Below, piece by piece: positions 10,762 through 20,600 of a stretch of 64,000 bases of DNA. The DNA is from Streptomyces sp. NRRL S-455 (GTDB lineage Bacteria; Actinomycetota; Actinomycetes; Streptomycetales; Streptomycetaceae): the NCBI RefSeq assembly GCF_000717875.1, contig NZ_JOCT01000003.1, positions 1 to 64,000 of the forward strand. Direction: 5' to 3'. The notes under the pieces are model-generated. The model was not told the origin of the DNA, did not search any database, and saw nothing but the letters and a program-made list of their open reading frames with translations. Position 1 is the first letter of the stretch; every line of letters begins with the position of its first letter. Position numbers and translations under genes: made by a program.

Positions 10762-12219
10762 TCAGACGCCGCCGCGGACCTTCGCGTAGACGTCGAGGAC
10801 GGCCAGGCAGATCGGCACGAGCGACAGCAGCACCATCGAGTCCGCGAGGTCCAGCATGCGGCCCCAGAAGGGGGAGAGCCCCTTCTGCGGCACGATCAGG
10901 GCGATCGCGATCAGCAGCAGCACACCGGCTGCGACCGAGGCGCCGAGCCACAGGGTGCGTACGTCGACCGGTCCGGAATTGCCCTGCAGCAGCTCCATGA
11001 CGATGTCGGCGGGCGGCGAGATCGCGAGGCCGAGGATCAGCAGGCCCAGAGTGACGACACCGGCGACGAACAGGCACGTGACCTGGGCGGTGTAGCGGAA
11101 CAGGCGGGCCCGCAGCATCGCGGCGAGGCCGGTGACCAGGGCCAGCAGCTGGGCCCAGCCGTTGTCGCTGAAACCGAGCACCGCGCCACCGGCGCCGATG
11201 ATGACGACGGCGCAGCCGCCCACCAGGCCGAGCAGCAGCTCGTGGCCCCGGCTGGTCTGGGCGACGATGCGCTGGACGTCGACGGCCTCCATGTCGCCCT
11301 CGCGGCCCTCGCGGCGGGCGCGGGCCAGGTCCTCGGGGTTGCGGAAGCCGATCGGGAGCTTGGCGAAGCGGGCCGACCAGCCGGGCAGGAAGCCGACGAC
11401 CGCCAGGGCGACGACCGCGGTGCCGGCCGCGATCTCGCGCGGCTCCGCCTCGGTGAGTACCCCGCAGAACACGGCGAGGGTGCCGATCGCGGCGGCCAGC
11501 GCGGCGGCCACGAAGGGGGCGTCGCCCTGCGGCAGCAGCATGATCAGGACGACGGAGAACAGCAGTACGGCGACGCAGCCGACGAGGAACTGGAGCTTCC
11601 CCGGCCCTTCACCCGCGTCCTGGGGAATGACGCCCGAGCCGGCGATGAGTGCGTGCGGCAGCGCCGAGATGCCGAGCGCTACGGCGGAGTGGCGGTCGTC
11701 GTACACCCGGGCCCGTACGCCGGAGAGTGCCGTCAGGGCGACTGCGGTCACTCCGGCGAGGATGCCCTGGAGGCCGTTCATGTCGTGCCGGACCGGATCC
11801 GCGAACCAGAAGACGAAGCCGAGCATGACCAGCAGCAGCGCACCAGCGACGAGACCGGCCACCCGCATCAGGTTGTCGTTCCAGCTGCGGATGTCCTGCT
11901 TGACCGCGGCGGCGATCGCGTCCACCACGTCGTCGTGAACGGCGGGCGGCAGGGAGTCGGCGAAGGTTCGCAGCAGCAGTACGTCGCCGTCCCTGACCCG
12001 GTGCTCGAGCAACGAACGGCTCGCGTCGAGCACTTGGCCCTCACGGCTCACGAGGTGGTAGCCGGCGGGGCTGGTGTCCGACTGGACCAGGCCCGAGAGT
12101 CTGATGATCTCAGGAAAGAGGTCCTGAATCGGCAGATCCTCCGGCAGCGCCACATCGACACGGCTGTCCGGCGCTGCGATGGTGATTCGGCAGAAACCTG
12201 TCGAAGTCCCCGTGCTCAC
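10762..12219 (-). CDS. eccD: type VII secretion integral membrane protein EccD
   Basis: A 485-residue EccD: an N-terminal ubiquitin-like domain (about residues 8-85) followed by some eleven transmembrane helices to the C-terminus. In ESX systems EccD forms most of the inner-membrane vestibule with EccB, EccC and EccE. The start is placed at GTG 12219, because AGGGGG lies about 8 nt upstream; a TTG eight codons earlier has no ribosome site. It diverges from eccC across a short promoter region. Confidence 0.9.
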   Translation of the reverse strand: MSTGTSTGFCRITIAAPDSRVDVALPEDLPIQDLFPEIIRLSGLVQSDTSPAGYHLVSREGQVLDASRSLLEHRVRDGDVLLLRTFADSLPPAVHDDVVDAIAAAVKQDIRSWNDNLMRVAGLVAGALLLVMLGFVFWFADPVRHDMNGLQGILAGVTAVALTALSGVRARVYDDRHSAVALGISALPHALIAGSGVIPQDAGEGPGKLQFLVGCVAVLLFSVVLIMLLPQGDAPFVAAALAAAIGTLAVFCGVLTEAEPREIAAGTAVVALAVVGFLPGWSARFAKLPIGFRNPEDLARARREGREGDMEAVDVQRIVAQTSRGHELLLGLVGGCAVVIIGAGGAVLGFSDNGWAQLLALVTGLAAMLRARLFRYTAQVTCLFVAGVVTLGLLILGLAISPPADIVMELLQGNSGPVDVRTLWLGASVAAGVLLLIAIALIVPQKGLSPFWGRMLDLADSMVLLSLVPICLAVLDVYAKVRGGV

Positions 12220-12384
12220 CTGGTGTTTCCCCCTGCTAGACAAGGCTGCTTCACGCCGCTCGTACGACGCGAAGCGCCACCTTATCCGTTGCCCTGCAAG
12301 GCGCAGGGCCTGCCTCCCTCAATCCTCCCCGTACCCCCTCCGCATCTCCATCGTCCTGGCTCTCCTGGGCACTGGGCGCATCAG

Positions 12385-12390
12385 TAGGAT
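12385..12390 (+). promoter_or_regulatory. candidate -10 box upstream of eccC
   Basis: TAGGAT lies at the start of the tandem-repeat leader, about 100 nt before eccC. No convincing -35 was found. Confidence 0.35.
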
Positions 12391-12420
12391 CGACGCCTAC
12401 GCGGACGACGCCTACGCGGA
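12391..12420 (+). repeat. two tandem 15-bp repeats in the eccC leader
   Basis: The unit CGACGCCTACGCGGA occurs twice in immediate succession, starting directly after the TAGGAT -10-like box. It lies in the non-coding gap between divergent eccD and eccC. Confidence 0.8.
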
Positions 12421-12489
12421 CGGGAACACGTCGCGGTACACGGGGGCGTCGGTGCCAGGACGTATCAATCGCGAAGGATGAGTGCATCG

Positions 12490-15400
12490 GTGAGCGTCGT
12501 CATCATCAAACGGCCACCGCGGATAGTGCCCCCGGTCGTCCCGGACGGCGAGGTCAAACTCGAGACGCCGCCCGAGATCCCGCGCGAGGGCGACGAGAGC
12601 ATGCTGATGAACCTGCTGCCCATGATGGGCATGCTGGGTTCCGTGGGCTTCTTCTTCATGCCCAACCTGCCCTCCTACATGAGAGTCGTCGGCGGGCTGA
12701 TGCTGGCCTCGACCCTCGCCATGGCCATCGCCCAGTTCGCCAAGTCCCGGCAGGGCGGCGGGGCCGGGATGGCCCAGGACCGGCGTGACTACTTCCGCTA
12801 TCTCGAGCAGGTCCGCAAGGACGTGCACAAGACTGCTGAACTGCAGCGGCAGAGCCAGCTCTTCCAGCATCCCGACCCGGAGCAGCTGTGGGCGGTGGCG
12901 GCCGACAGCAAGCGGCTGTGGGAGCGGCGCCCGACCGACGCGGACTTCGCGTCCGTACGGATCGGCCGTGGCGTCCAGCAGCTGAACACTCCGCTCGTCG
13001 CGCCGGAGACGGCTCCCAAGGACGAGCTGGAGCCGCTGACCGCGGCGGCCATGAAGGCGTTCCTCGACGCACACGGCAGCCTGTCCGACCTGCCCGTCGC
13101 CGTCTCGTTGCGCGCCTTCTACCACGTGACGGTGTGCGGAGACACCGACACGGTCTACGGCAACGCCCGTGCGTCGCTGTCCCAGCTGGCGACGCTGCAC
13201 TCGCCCGAGGATCTGATGATCGCCGTGGTGGCGCACCCCTCGGCGACGGCGGACTGGGACTGGATCAAGTGGCTGCCGCACAGCCAGCACCCGAAGGCCA
13301 AGGACGGAGCGGGGTCGACCCGGCTCCTGTTCGACGACCTCGGTGAGCTGGAGGAGGCGCTGGCCGACCAGTTGGACGACAGGCCCCGCTGGAACCGCGA
13401 GGCCAACCCCGTCTACGACCAGCCGCACCTGATCGTGGTGCTCGACGGCGGCACGGTGCCGCCGGACTCCGAACTCGCCAGTTCCGAAGGGCTCCAGGGC
13501 GTCACCTTCCTCGAGATCGCCCCCGGCGAACTGGAGGAGGAGCTGCGCGCCGGCCTGACGATCTACGTGAAGCAGGACCGGATGCGGCTGTTCGTCGGCC
13601 ACGAGTCCGCGTACTCCGGCAAGCCGGACGTACTGAACGTGGCACAGGCCGAGTCGCTGGCGCGGCAGCTCGCCCCCTTCCGGGTCGGCTCCGCGGAGGA
13701 GGGCGAACCCCTCCTGTCCAACCTGGACTTCACGGACCTCATGGGCATCGGCGACGCGGGGACCGTGGACGTCTCGCGCACCTGGCGGCCGCGCACGCTG
13801 CACGAGCGCCTGCGGGTGCCGATCGGTGTCGGCGAGAACGGCGAGCCGGTCATGCTGGACCTCAAGGAGGCCTCGCAGGAGGGCATGGGCCCGCACGGCC
13901 TGTGCGTCGGCGCCACCGGTTCCGGCAAGTCCGAGGTACTGCGTACGCTGGTGCTCGGCCTCGCGGTGACGCACTCCTCGGAGACGCTGAACTTCATCCT
14001 CGCGGACTTCAAGGGCGGTGCGACCTTCGCCGGCATGGCGGACATGCCGCACACCGCGGCCGTGATCACCAACCTCGCGGACGACCTCACCCTCGTCGAC
14101 CGCATGCGTGACTCCATCATGGGTGAGACGCAGCGCCGTCAGGAACTGCTGCGCTCGGCCGGCAACTACGCCAACCTGCACGACTACGAGAAGGCCCGGG
14201 CGGCGGGCGCCGCGCTGGAGCCGATGGCCTCGCTGGTGATCGTGCTCGACGAGTTCTCCGAACTCCTCACCGCCAAGCCCGACTTCATCGACATGTTCAT
14301 CCAGATCGGCCGCATCGGCCGTTCGCTGGGTATCCACCTGCTGCTGGCCTCGCAGCGCCTGGAGGAGGGCAAGCTGCGCGGCCTGGACACCTACCTGTCG
14401 TACCGGATCGGTCTGCGGACCTTCTCCGCGGCCGAGTCCCGTACGGCGATCGGTGTCCCGGACGCCTACCACCTGCCGTCGATCCCCGGCTCCGGCTATC
14501 TGCGGTACGACACCGACACCATGGTCCGTTTCAAGGCGGCGTACGTGTCGGGGCCGTACCACGGCGAGGGCCCGTCCCGGGTGCACCGTTCGACCCAGCT
14601 GCGGCCCGCGCTGTTCACGGCGGAGCAGGTGGCGCTGCCCCCGCAGCCGGTGGTCGAGGAGCCGGAGCCCGACAACAGGGTGGACGACGCGCTCGCCGAC
14701 ACCGTCCTGGACGTCCTCGTCGGCCGGATGGTCAACCAGGGCCCGCCCGCCCACCAGGTGTGGCTGCCCCCGCTCGAGGAGGCACCGTCGCTGGAGCAGC
14801 TCCTCCCGCAGCTCGCCGTCACCCAGGACCGCGGTCTCACCGCGCCCGACTACACGGCCCTCGGCCGGCTCAACGTGCCGGTCGGCCTGGTGGACAAGCC
14901 GTTCGAGCAGCGGCGTGACGTGCTGTACCGGGACTTCTCGGGCGGTGCGGGCCACGGTCTGTTCGTCGGTGGCCCGCAGTCCGGCAAGTCGACTCTGCTC
15001 CGCTCGCTCGTCTCGTCGTTCGCGCTCACCCACACGCCCAGTGAAGTGCAGTTCTACTGCCTGGACTTCGGTGGTGGCAGTCTGATCGCGATGGAGGAGC
15101 TCGCACACGTCGGCGGGGTCGCCAACCGTCTCGACGCCGAGAAGGTGCGTCGCACGGTCAGCGAGGTGGAGGGCATCCTCAACACGCGCGAGGAGTACTT
15201 CCGCGCCAACAACGTCGACTCGATCCAGACCTACCGGCAGCGCAGGGCCGCAGGGCACCTGCCCGACCAGCCCTGGGGCGACGTCTTCCTCGTCATCGAC
15301 GGCTGGGCCACCTTCAAGACCGACTACGAGATGCTCGAGCCCACCGTCACCGAGATCGCGACGCGCGGCCTCGGCTTCGGTGTGCACGTGATCCTGACCG

Positions 15401-16434
15401 CGAGCCGCTACACCGAAGTGCGCCCCGCGCTGAAGGACATGCTGCAGAACCGCGTCGAGCTGCGGCTCGGTGACCCGACCGAGTCGGAGATCGACCGCAA
15501 GGTCGCGCAGAACGTGCCGGCCACCATGCCGGGCCGCGGTCTGACCCCGGACAAGCTCCACTTCATGGCCGCACTGCCCAGGGTCGACGGCTCCTCGGAG
15601 ACGGAGGACCTGTCCGAGGCGACCTCGATCCTCATCCGCGGCATCAACGACAACTGGCAGGGCAACCACGCCCCCGCGGTGCGCCTGCTGCCCACGATGC
15701 TGCCGGTGGACCGGCTGCCCAAGGGCTTCGAGCACCCGGACCGCGGTGTCGCCTTCGGCATCGACGAGTCCTCGCTCTCGCCGGTCTTCGTCGACTTCGA
15801 GACCGACCCGCTGTTCATCGTGTTCGGTGAGAGCGAGTCCGGTAAGTCCGCGCTGCTCAGGCTGCTGGTCAAGCAGATCACCGAGCGGTACACGCCGGAC
15901 CAGGCGAAGATCGTCATGGGTGACTACCGTCGCGCCCACCTTGAGGGCGTGCCCGACTCGCACCTCTCGCGGTACTGCGCGTCGGCGCCCGCTCTGACGG
16001 AGACGCTGGAGGGCCTGGCCGGTTCGATGAGCCGCCGTATGCCGGGCCCGGACGTCACGCCGGAGCAGCTGCGCAACCGCAGCTGGTACAGCAGCCCGGA
16101 CGCGTTCGTCATCGTCGACGACTACGACCTGGTGGCGACGGGCGTGAACCCGCTGGCGCCGCTCCTGGAGTACCTGCCGTTCGCTCGTGACATCGGCCTG
16201 CGCATCATCATCGCGCGCGCCTCGGGCGGTGCGAGCCGGTCGCTGTACGAGCCGGTCATGCAGCGGATGCGCGAGCTCGGCGCCCAGGGTGTCGTGCTCT
16301 CCGGCGACCGTTCCGAGGGCGCGCTGCTGGGCAACATCACGGCGACGCAACTTCCGCCGGGGCGTGGGTACTTCCACACGCGTCGGCGTGGTGGGCAGCT
16401 GGTTCAGACGGGGTGGCTGCCGAGCCGGTTCTGA
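12490..16434 (+). CDS. eccC: type VII secretion ATPase EccC (EccCa-EccCb fusion, FtsK/SpoIIIE family)
   Basis: The motor of the ESX system. After two N-terminal transmembrane helices (about residues 40-80) come three FtsK/SpoIIIE ATPase modules with intact P-loops: GATGSGKS (474-481), GGPQSGKS (827-834) and GESESGKS (1113-1120). The matching Walker B strands are VIVLDEF, VFLVIDGW and AFVIVDDY; the second has Gly where the catalytic acid is usual. At 1,314 residues it is the fused single-chain form typical of actinomycetes and Firmicutes-like systems. GTG 12490 is preferred over ATG 12478, because GAAGG (12473-12477) abuts the ATG but sits 12 nt from the GTG. A strong terminator follows. Confidence 0.95.
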   Translation: MSVVIIKRPPRIVPPVVPDGEVKLETPPEIPREGDESMLMNLLPMMGMLGSVGFFFMPNLPSYMRVVGGLMLASTLAMAIAQFAKSRQGGGAGMAQDRRDYFRYLEQVRKDVHKTAELQRQSQLFQHPDPEQLWAVAADSKRLWERRPTDADFASVRIGRGVQQLNTPLVAPETAPKDELEPLTAAAMKAFLDAHGSLSDLPVAVSLRAFYHVTVCGDTDTVYGNARASLSQLATLHSPEDLMIAVVAHPSATADWDWIKWLPHSQHPKAKDGAGSTRLLFDDLGELEEALADQLDDRPRWNREANPVYDQPHLIVVLDGGTVPPDSELASSEGLQGVTFLEIAPGELEEELRAGLTIYVKQDRMRLFVGHESAYSGKPDVLNVAQAESLARQLAPFRVGSAEEGEPLLSNLDFTDLMGIGDAGTVDVSRTWRPRTLHERLRVPIGVGENGEPVMLDLKEASQEGMGPHGLCVGATGSGKSEVLRTLVLGLAVTHSSETLNFILADFKGGATFAGMADMPHTAAVITNLADDLTLVDRMRDSIMGETQRRQELLRSAGNYANLHDYEKARAAGAALEPMASLVIVLDEFSELLTAKPDFIDMFIQIGRIGRSLGIHLLLASQRLEEGKLRGLDTYLSYRIGLRTFSAAESRTAIGVPDAYHLPSIPGSGYLRYDTDTMVRFKAAYVSGPYHGEGPSRVHRSTQLRPALFTAEQVALPPQPVVEEPEPDNRVDDALADTVLDVLVGRMVNQGPPAHQVWLPPLEEAPSLEQLLPQLAVTQDRGLTAPDYTALGRLNVPVGLVDKPFEQRRDVLYRDFSGGAGHGLFVGGPQSGKSTLLRSLVSSFALTHTPSEVQFYCLDFGGGSLIAMEELAHVGGVANRLDAEKVRRTVSEVEGILNTREEYFRANNVDSIQTYRQRRAAGHLPDQPWGDVFLVIDGWATFKTDYEMLEPTVTEIATRGLGFGVHVILTASRYTEVRPALKDMLQNRVELRLGDPTESEIDRKVAQNVPATMPGRGLTPDKLHFMAALPRVDGSSETEDLSEATSILIRGINDNWQGNHAPAVRLLPTMLPVDRLPKGFEHPDRGVAFGIDESSLSPVFVDFETDPLFIVFGESESGKSALLRLLVKQITERYTPDQAKIVMGDYRRAHLEGVPDSHLSRYCASAPALTETLEGLAGSMSRRMPGPDVTPEQLRNRSWYSSPDAFVIVDDYDLVATGVNPLAPLLEYLPFARDIGLRIIIARASGGASRSLYEPVMQRMRELGAQGVVLSGDRSEGALLGNITATQLPPGRGYFHTRRRGGQLVQTGWLPSRF

Positions 16435-16448
16435 GGTCGGTTGGTTTG

Positions 16449-16482
16449 GAAGGGGCGGTACCCGGGTGGGTGCCGTCCCTTC
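16449..16482 (+). terminator. terminator after eccC
   Basis: A 15-bp stem with two G-U pairs (16449-16463 with 16468-16482) and a 4-nt loop is followed by a T-rich tract (TTGCTTGTTTT). This is a classical intrinsic terminator. Confidence 0.9.
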
Positions 16483-16593
16483 TTGCTTGTTTTCGGAGGA
16501 GCCGGACCTCGTATGGCCGTGCGGGCTAGGTCTCGTTCGGGTGACGCCGCTAAGGTGGAGCCGCGACTGAAACGGCGAGCTACGGGGGCAGTT

Positions 16594-16995
16594 GTGTCGT
16601 CGGACTACATGGACTCCGATCCTCAGGTCCTCAAGACCGAGGGCTTTCACATGTTCAACGTCGGGGTGGACTTCGCCAAGGCCGTGACCGCACTGCAGAC
16701 CGGACTGACTGCCCTGGAGAAGGGTGACACCCCGCCGTGGGGTGACGACGACATCGGCGAGAAGTTCGGAGTCGTCTACGAGGGCCTGCGCGACGGCATG
16801 TACGAGTCGATGGCGAGCCTGGCGGAGCGCTTGGCCGGGATGGGTGTCGCCTTCACGAAGATGGGCGTGAAGCACGAGCTGAACGAGGCCGAGCAGGAAG
16901 CCGTCTGGCAGCGGACGATGTCCGAGTACGACGGTCAGGTGCAGGTGCCGTCCCGATCCGTGCAGGCCACGCTGCGGCCCCGCCAGGACCTCTGA
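16594..16995 (+). CDS. small helical T7SS-associated protein (WXG/EspC-like)
   Basis: A 133-residue protein, mostly helical, with a PWGDDDIGEKFG motif (residues about 48-59) followed by a helix containing GMYESMASLAERLAGMG. That motif, a Trp-Gly turn between two helices, is common in small proteins encoded beside actinomycete ESX loci. GTG 16594 is chosen, because GGGGG precedes it and upstream residues look like read-through of the terminator. It probably acts as a secreted partner or chaperone of the system; the exact role is unknown. Confidence 0.7.
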   Translation: MSSDYMDSDPQVLKTEGFHMFNVGVDFAKAVTALQTGLTALEKGDTPPWGDDDIGEKFGVVYEGLRDGMYESMASLAERLAGMGVAFTKMGVKHELNEAEQEAVWQRTMSEYDGQVQVPSRSVQATLRPRQDL

Positions 16996-17028
16996 TCCGT
17001 AACGGACGCATGGGGCCGACTGACGCAA

Positions 17029-17034
17029 TAGGGT
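17029..17034 (+). promoter_or_regulatory. candidate -10 box of bldB
   Basis: TAGGGT lies 43 nt upstream of the bldB ATG, with a normal leader and ribosome-binding site (GGAAGAGG at 17061-17068). The -35 is not clear. Confidence 0.4.
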
Positions 17035-17077
17035 GAGACCCACACCACGTTCGCACGTCAGGAAGAGGCCCAGCCGC

Positions 17078-17395
17078 ATGACCGAGGCACGCAACAGCGA
17101 GGTCGCAACTCAAGCCGAGGACATCAAGGCGCGCAAGGAGCGGGAGCGGGACGAGCTCTACGCCCTCGACATCTCGGGCGTCGAGTGGCACTGCGCGCCG
17201 GGTACCGAGGAGCACGAGGAGCGGGTCGAGATCGCGTACCTGCCCGAGGGTGCGGTGGCCATGCGGTCCTCTCTGGATCCCGACACCGTGCTGCGGTACA
17301 CCGAGGCGGAGTGGCGGGCGTTCGTGCTGGGGGCGCGGGACGGGGAGTTCGATCTGGAGCCGGCTCCGGAGGGCGGGGGCGTGGCGGGCGAGTAG
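17078..17395 (+). CDS. bldB: developmental regulator BldB (DUF397 family)
   Basis: A 105-residue protein. A charged N-terminus is followed by a DUF397 domain from about residue 30, with ISGVEWHCAPG, then VEIAYLPEGAVAMRSS and WRAFVLGARDGEFDL. BldB is needed for aerial growth and antibiotic production in Streptomyces and is encoded inside the ESX locus in that genus, which matches this context. ATG 17078 has GGAAGAGG 9 nt upstream. Identification rests on domain, size and location; other DUF397 paralogues exist, so the symbol is likely rather than certain. Confidence 0.75.
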   Translation: MTEARNSEVATQAEDIKARKERERDELYALDISGVEWHCAPGTEEHEERVEIAYLPEGAVAMRSSLDPDTVLRYTEAEWRAFVLGARDGEFDLEPAPEGGGVAGE

Positions 17396-17558
17396 GTCCG
17401 CTCCTCGTCGCACTCGGGGGTTTCGGCCGCCGTCCGCCAGAAGCGGGCGGCGGTCGCTGTTCTCGTGGCGGACGGTCAGAAAAGTGCTCGGATCAACAGT
17501 CCTGCCCTGCAACGAATTTGTGACAGCAACCCTCTGAAGTTGTCTTCCGGTGAGTCCG

Positions 17559-17564
17559 TAAGCT
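17559..17564 (+). promoter_or_regulatory. candidate -10 box for the giant effector gene
   Basis: TAAGCT lies about 90 nt upstream of the effector start, in the 255-nt gap after bldB. The same hexamer is used as a close-in -10 elsewhere in the window. The support is weak. Confidence 0.3.
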
Positions 17565-17650
17565 GTGGGCAGGGCTGTACATCTGTGTGGTTTCCCTTGA
17601 CGGGTGAGGGAGTTGTACGGCCGCAACGGGTGACGGGGGTGCCTTCCGCT

Positions 17651-20600
17651 GTGGCGATGATGTTGCCGGACGAGCTCGAGTGGGTTCTCGAGATGCTGGG
17701 CTACAAGTGGCCGACGGCGAACGAGGACAAGCTCAGAGACTGCGCCGTCATGTGGCGGCAGTTCGGCGAGAAGGTCACCGAGCTCCACACCAAGGCCAAC
17801 AACAGCGCCCGCACGGTGACGGCACACAACGCCGGCGAATCGATCGACAAGTTCACCAAGACGTACGAGAAGTTCGACGGCGGGGGCGGCCAGGACGGAT
17901 ACCTCCGCAATGCCGCCGAGGCCGCCTTCCTCATCGCGAACGTCCTGGAGTCCTGCGCATACCTCGTCGAGTTCGCCAAGTGGGCGGTGATCGCCCAGCT
18001 CATCGCCCTGGCCATCCAGATCGCCGCCGCCGCTGCCGCCGCACCCGTCACCTTCGGCCTGTCCTCGGCAGCGGGCCTCGGCGCCACCCAGGTCGCCCGC
18101 ATGATCGTCCGGCGCATTCTCGACGAACTCAAACAAGCCATGATCGAGGCGCTCATCGAGACGATGAAGGAGCCCGCGATCTCCGCGGTCGAGGCGATGA
18201 TCAGCGACCTCGTCCGGCAGACCGTGAACGTCGGCTTCGGCGCCCAGGAGGGCTACGACGTCGGCGCCACCATGAAGGCCGGCGGCGAAGCAGGCCTCGA
18301 CGCCCTCAGGCAGAGCCCGCAGACCTTCGCCGAAGGCGTCCGCGACAGCCTGGGGCACAAAGCCGGCAGCCGGACTCGGGACGCGATCGACGGCCGTGTC
18401 GACGGGTATGACGGGCCGTCGGGGTTGTCGGGGAGCGACAATGACAGCGGAGGCGGCGGTGGCAAGGACAGCGGCAGCGTCTCCGGGGCGGAGAGTTCCA
18501 GCTCCTCCTCCGACTCCTCGTCCTCCGGCCCCTCGTCCACCGACTCCTCGTCCTCCGGCTCCAGTTCTTCGGGCTCCGATTCCTCCACCTCGACACGCAA
18601 TGGCAGTGGACCTGGTGCGGGCATAGGCGGCGGGATATCCGCCGACACCGGCGACAACGGCATCGGCGCCCCGGATGTGGGTGCAGGTCCCAACTCCGAC
18701 TCCGACCCCGGGTCCAATTCCGGGGGCCCGTCATCCTCGGACAGTCCGTACTCGAGGCCGGTCCCCTCTGCCGGGCCGTCCCTGTCGGACTTCGACGACC
18801 CGGCGCCAGGCGGAACCTCGCCTGGTCGTGCGGACTCCGACGGCTCGTCCGGCACTCCGAGCACGCCCGGGCCCTCGCACTCCGGCGGCGGCTCCCCGGT
18901 GTCCGGCCTGTCGTCCCCGACAGCGCAGTCCGCGCCCCCGTCCGCGTCGTCCGGCGGTACGGCGTCCTCACCCGGGGGCGGCTCGATCGGCACCCAGATC
19001 GACGGGCTGGCGGCGAGTACGCCCACGCAGTCCAACGCGGCGCCGACACCGACGGCGGCCGACTCGTCGCCCGCCGGCACCGGCGGCCGTTCGGACGGCG
19101 GCTCGGCCATGCCGACGTCACCCACGGCACCTTCGACCGGGGGCGCGACTCCGGGCACGCACCACGGCCCGAGCGGCTCCGGCGGAACCTCCTCCACGAC
19201 GAGCCCGACGCCCGGTTCCGGCCCGGCGAGGAACCCTTCCGCCGGCACACCCGGCACGCAGTCGGCCACCGCTGCCACGAGCCCGACCAGCCCGAACACC
19301 TCCAACGCCGGTCCGGCGAGGAATCCATCCGCCGCACCGCCGGGCACCACCGCGTCCGCCGCGGGAACGGGACCTGCCTCGACACCGAGTCCCACCACGT
19401 CTTCGGCGACGCCCCGGACAGCACCGTCGTCGACGCCTTCGCAGACGCCGGATCCCCGAATACCCGGTTCCGACGGCCGGACCCCCGGTACGGCGGGCAG
19501 TCGCGTCCCGAACCAGAACACTCCAGACACGACGCCGGGCGACCACATACCGCCTCGCAACACCCCCGGCACGGCACCGGGCGACCGGGCCCCATCCCGG
19601 GACACCCCAGGTACGACACCAGGGGATCGCACGCCCAACCGGGACAACGCCGGCACTACGCCCGGCGACCGCACCGCGCCGCGTAACAACGCGGACCCGG
19701 CCGGCGCCCGTACGCCCGGCCAGAACCCGAACCAGCCCACCGCGAACCAGAACCCGGCCCAGTCGTCGCCCTCCAGGACGCCGTCCGCGTCCACCAACAC
19801 CCCGACGACCACGCCGTCGAGCTCCCCCAACAACGGCCCTGACCGAGCCTCGACGCCGAGCAACAGCACCCAGGGCCCGTCGATACAGCCCGGCCGCGCT
19901 CACACGCCCGGCACGCCGCCCACCCCCGGCACTTCGAACCAGCCGAGCCCCGGCACCGGCTCCACCCCGCCGCGACCTCACCAGCCCGCCGGCCACACGC
20001 CCAACACCCCGCCAAACCCGAACCCGACCCCGAGCCCCCACAGCCCGCAGCAGCCGGCCGCACAGCCCCACAAGCCGGAGAACACACCGCCCGACCGGGA
20101 TCGGCAGCACCAGCAACAGCAAGTGACGGCCGTCCCGATCCACACGGTCGTCACGACCCCGGCTTCCTCGCAGTCCCCGTCACACGCGGACCCTGCCACG
20201 CCCCAGCAGCCGGGTTCACCCCAGGCCACCCCCAACGACTCCAACAACCAGAAACACCCGCAGCAGGACAGCCTGGACGACATCCGCGCCGACCTGGACC
20301 AAGCCCCCGGCGGCCTGTCCCAGCCCGACCCCGCCGATCAGCAAGCCCTGGTCGACACCGTCCCGCACAACGAGGACGGCACCCCGGAGCGCTTCCCCGA
20401 CCCCTTCGGCCCCTGGACACAACTCCAGAACGACGGCGGCAACACGGTCCCCGGACGCAGCAACAACTGCGCCGACTGCTCCCGCTCCTTCCTGGAGACC
20501 TGGTACGGCAACCCCCAGGTCTCAGCCCCCCGAACCGTCGACCTCGACGAGAACGGCAAGCACAACCCGTTCACCCCCGAGAACAACGCGAACGACAACC

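Noticed and set aside
12412..17094. A 1,560-codon open frame on the minus strand opposite eccC
   Set aside because: It is the mirror of strong third-position GC in eccC; the translation is Arg/Val/Gly-rich low-complexity and crosses terminator and promoter sequences.
18420..20200. Ser/Pro/Thr repeats in the giant toxin as a DNA repeat array
   Set aside because: The repetition is loose at protein level and not a regular DNA period; it is best read as a flexible stalk.
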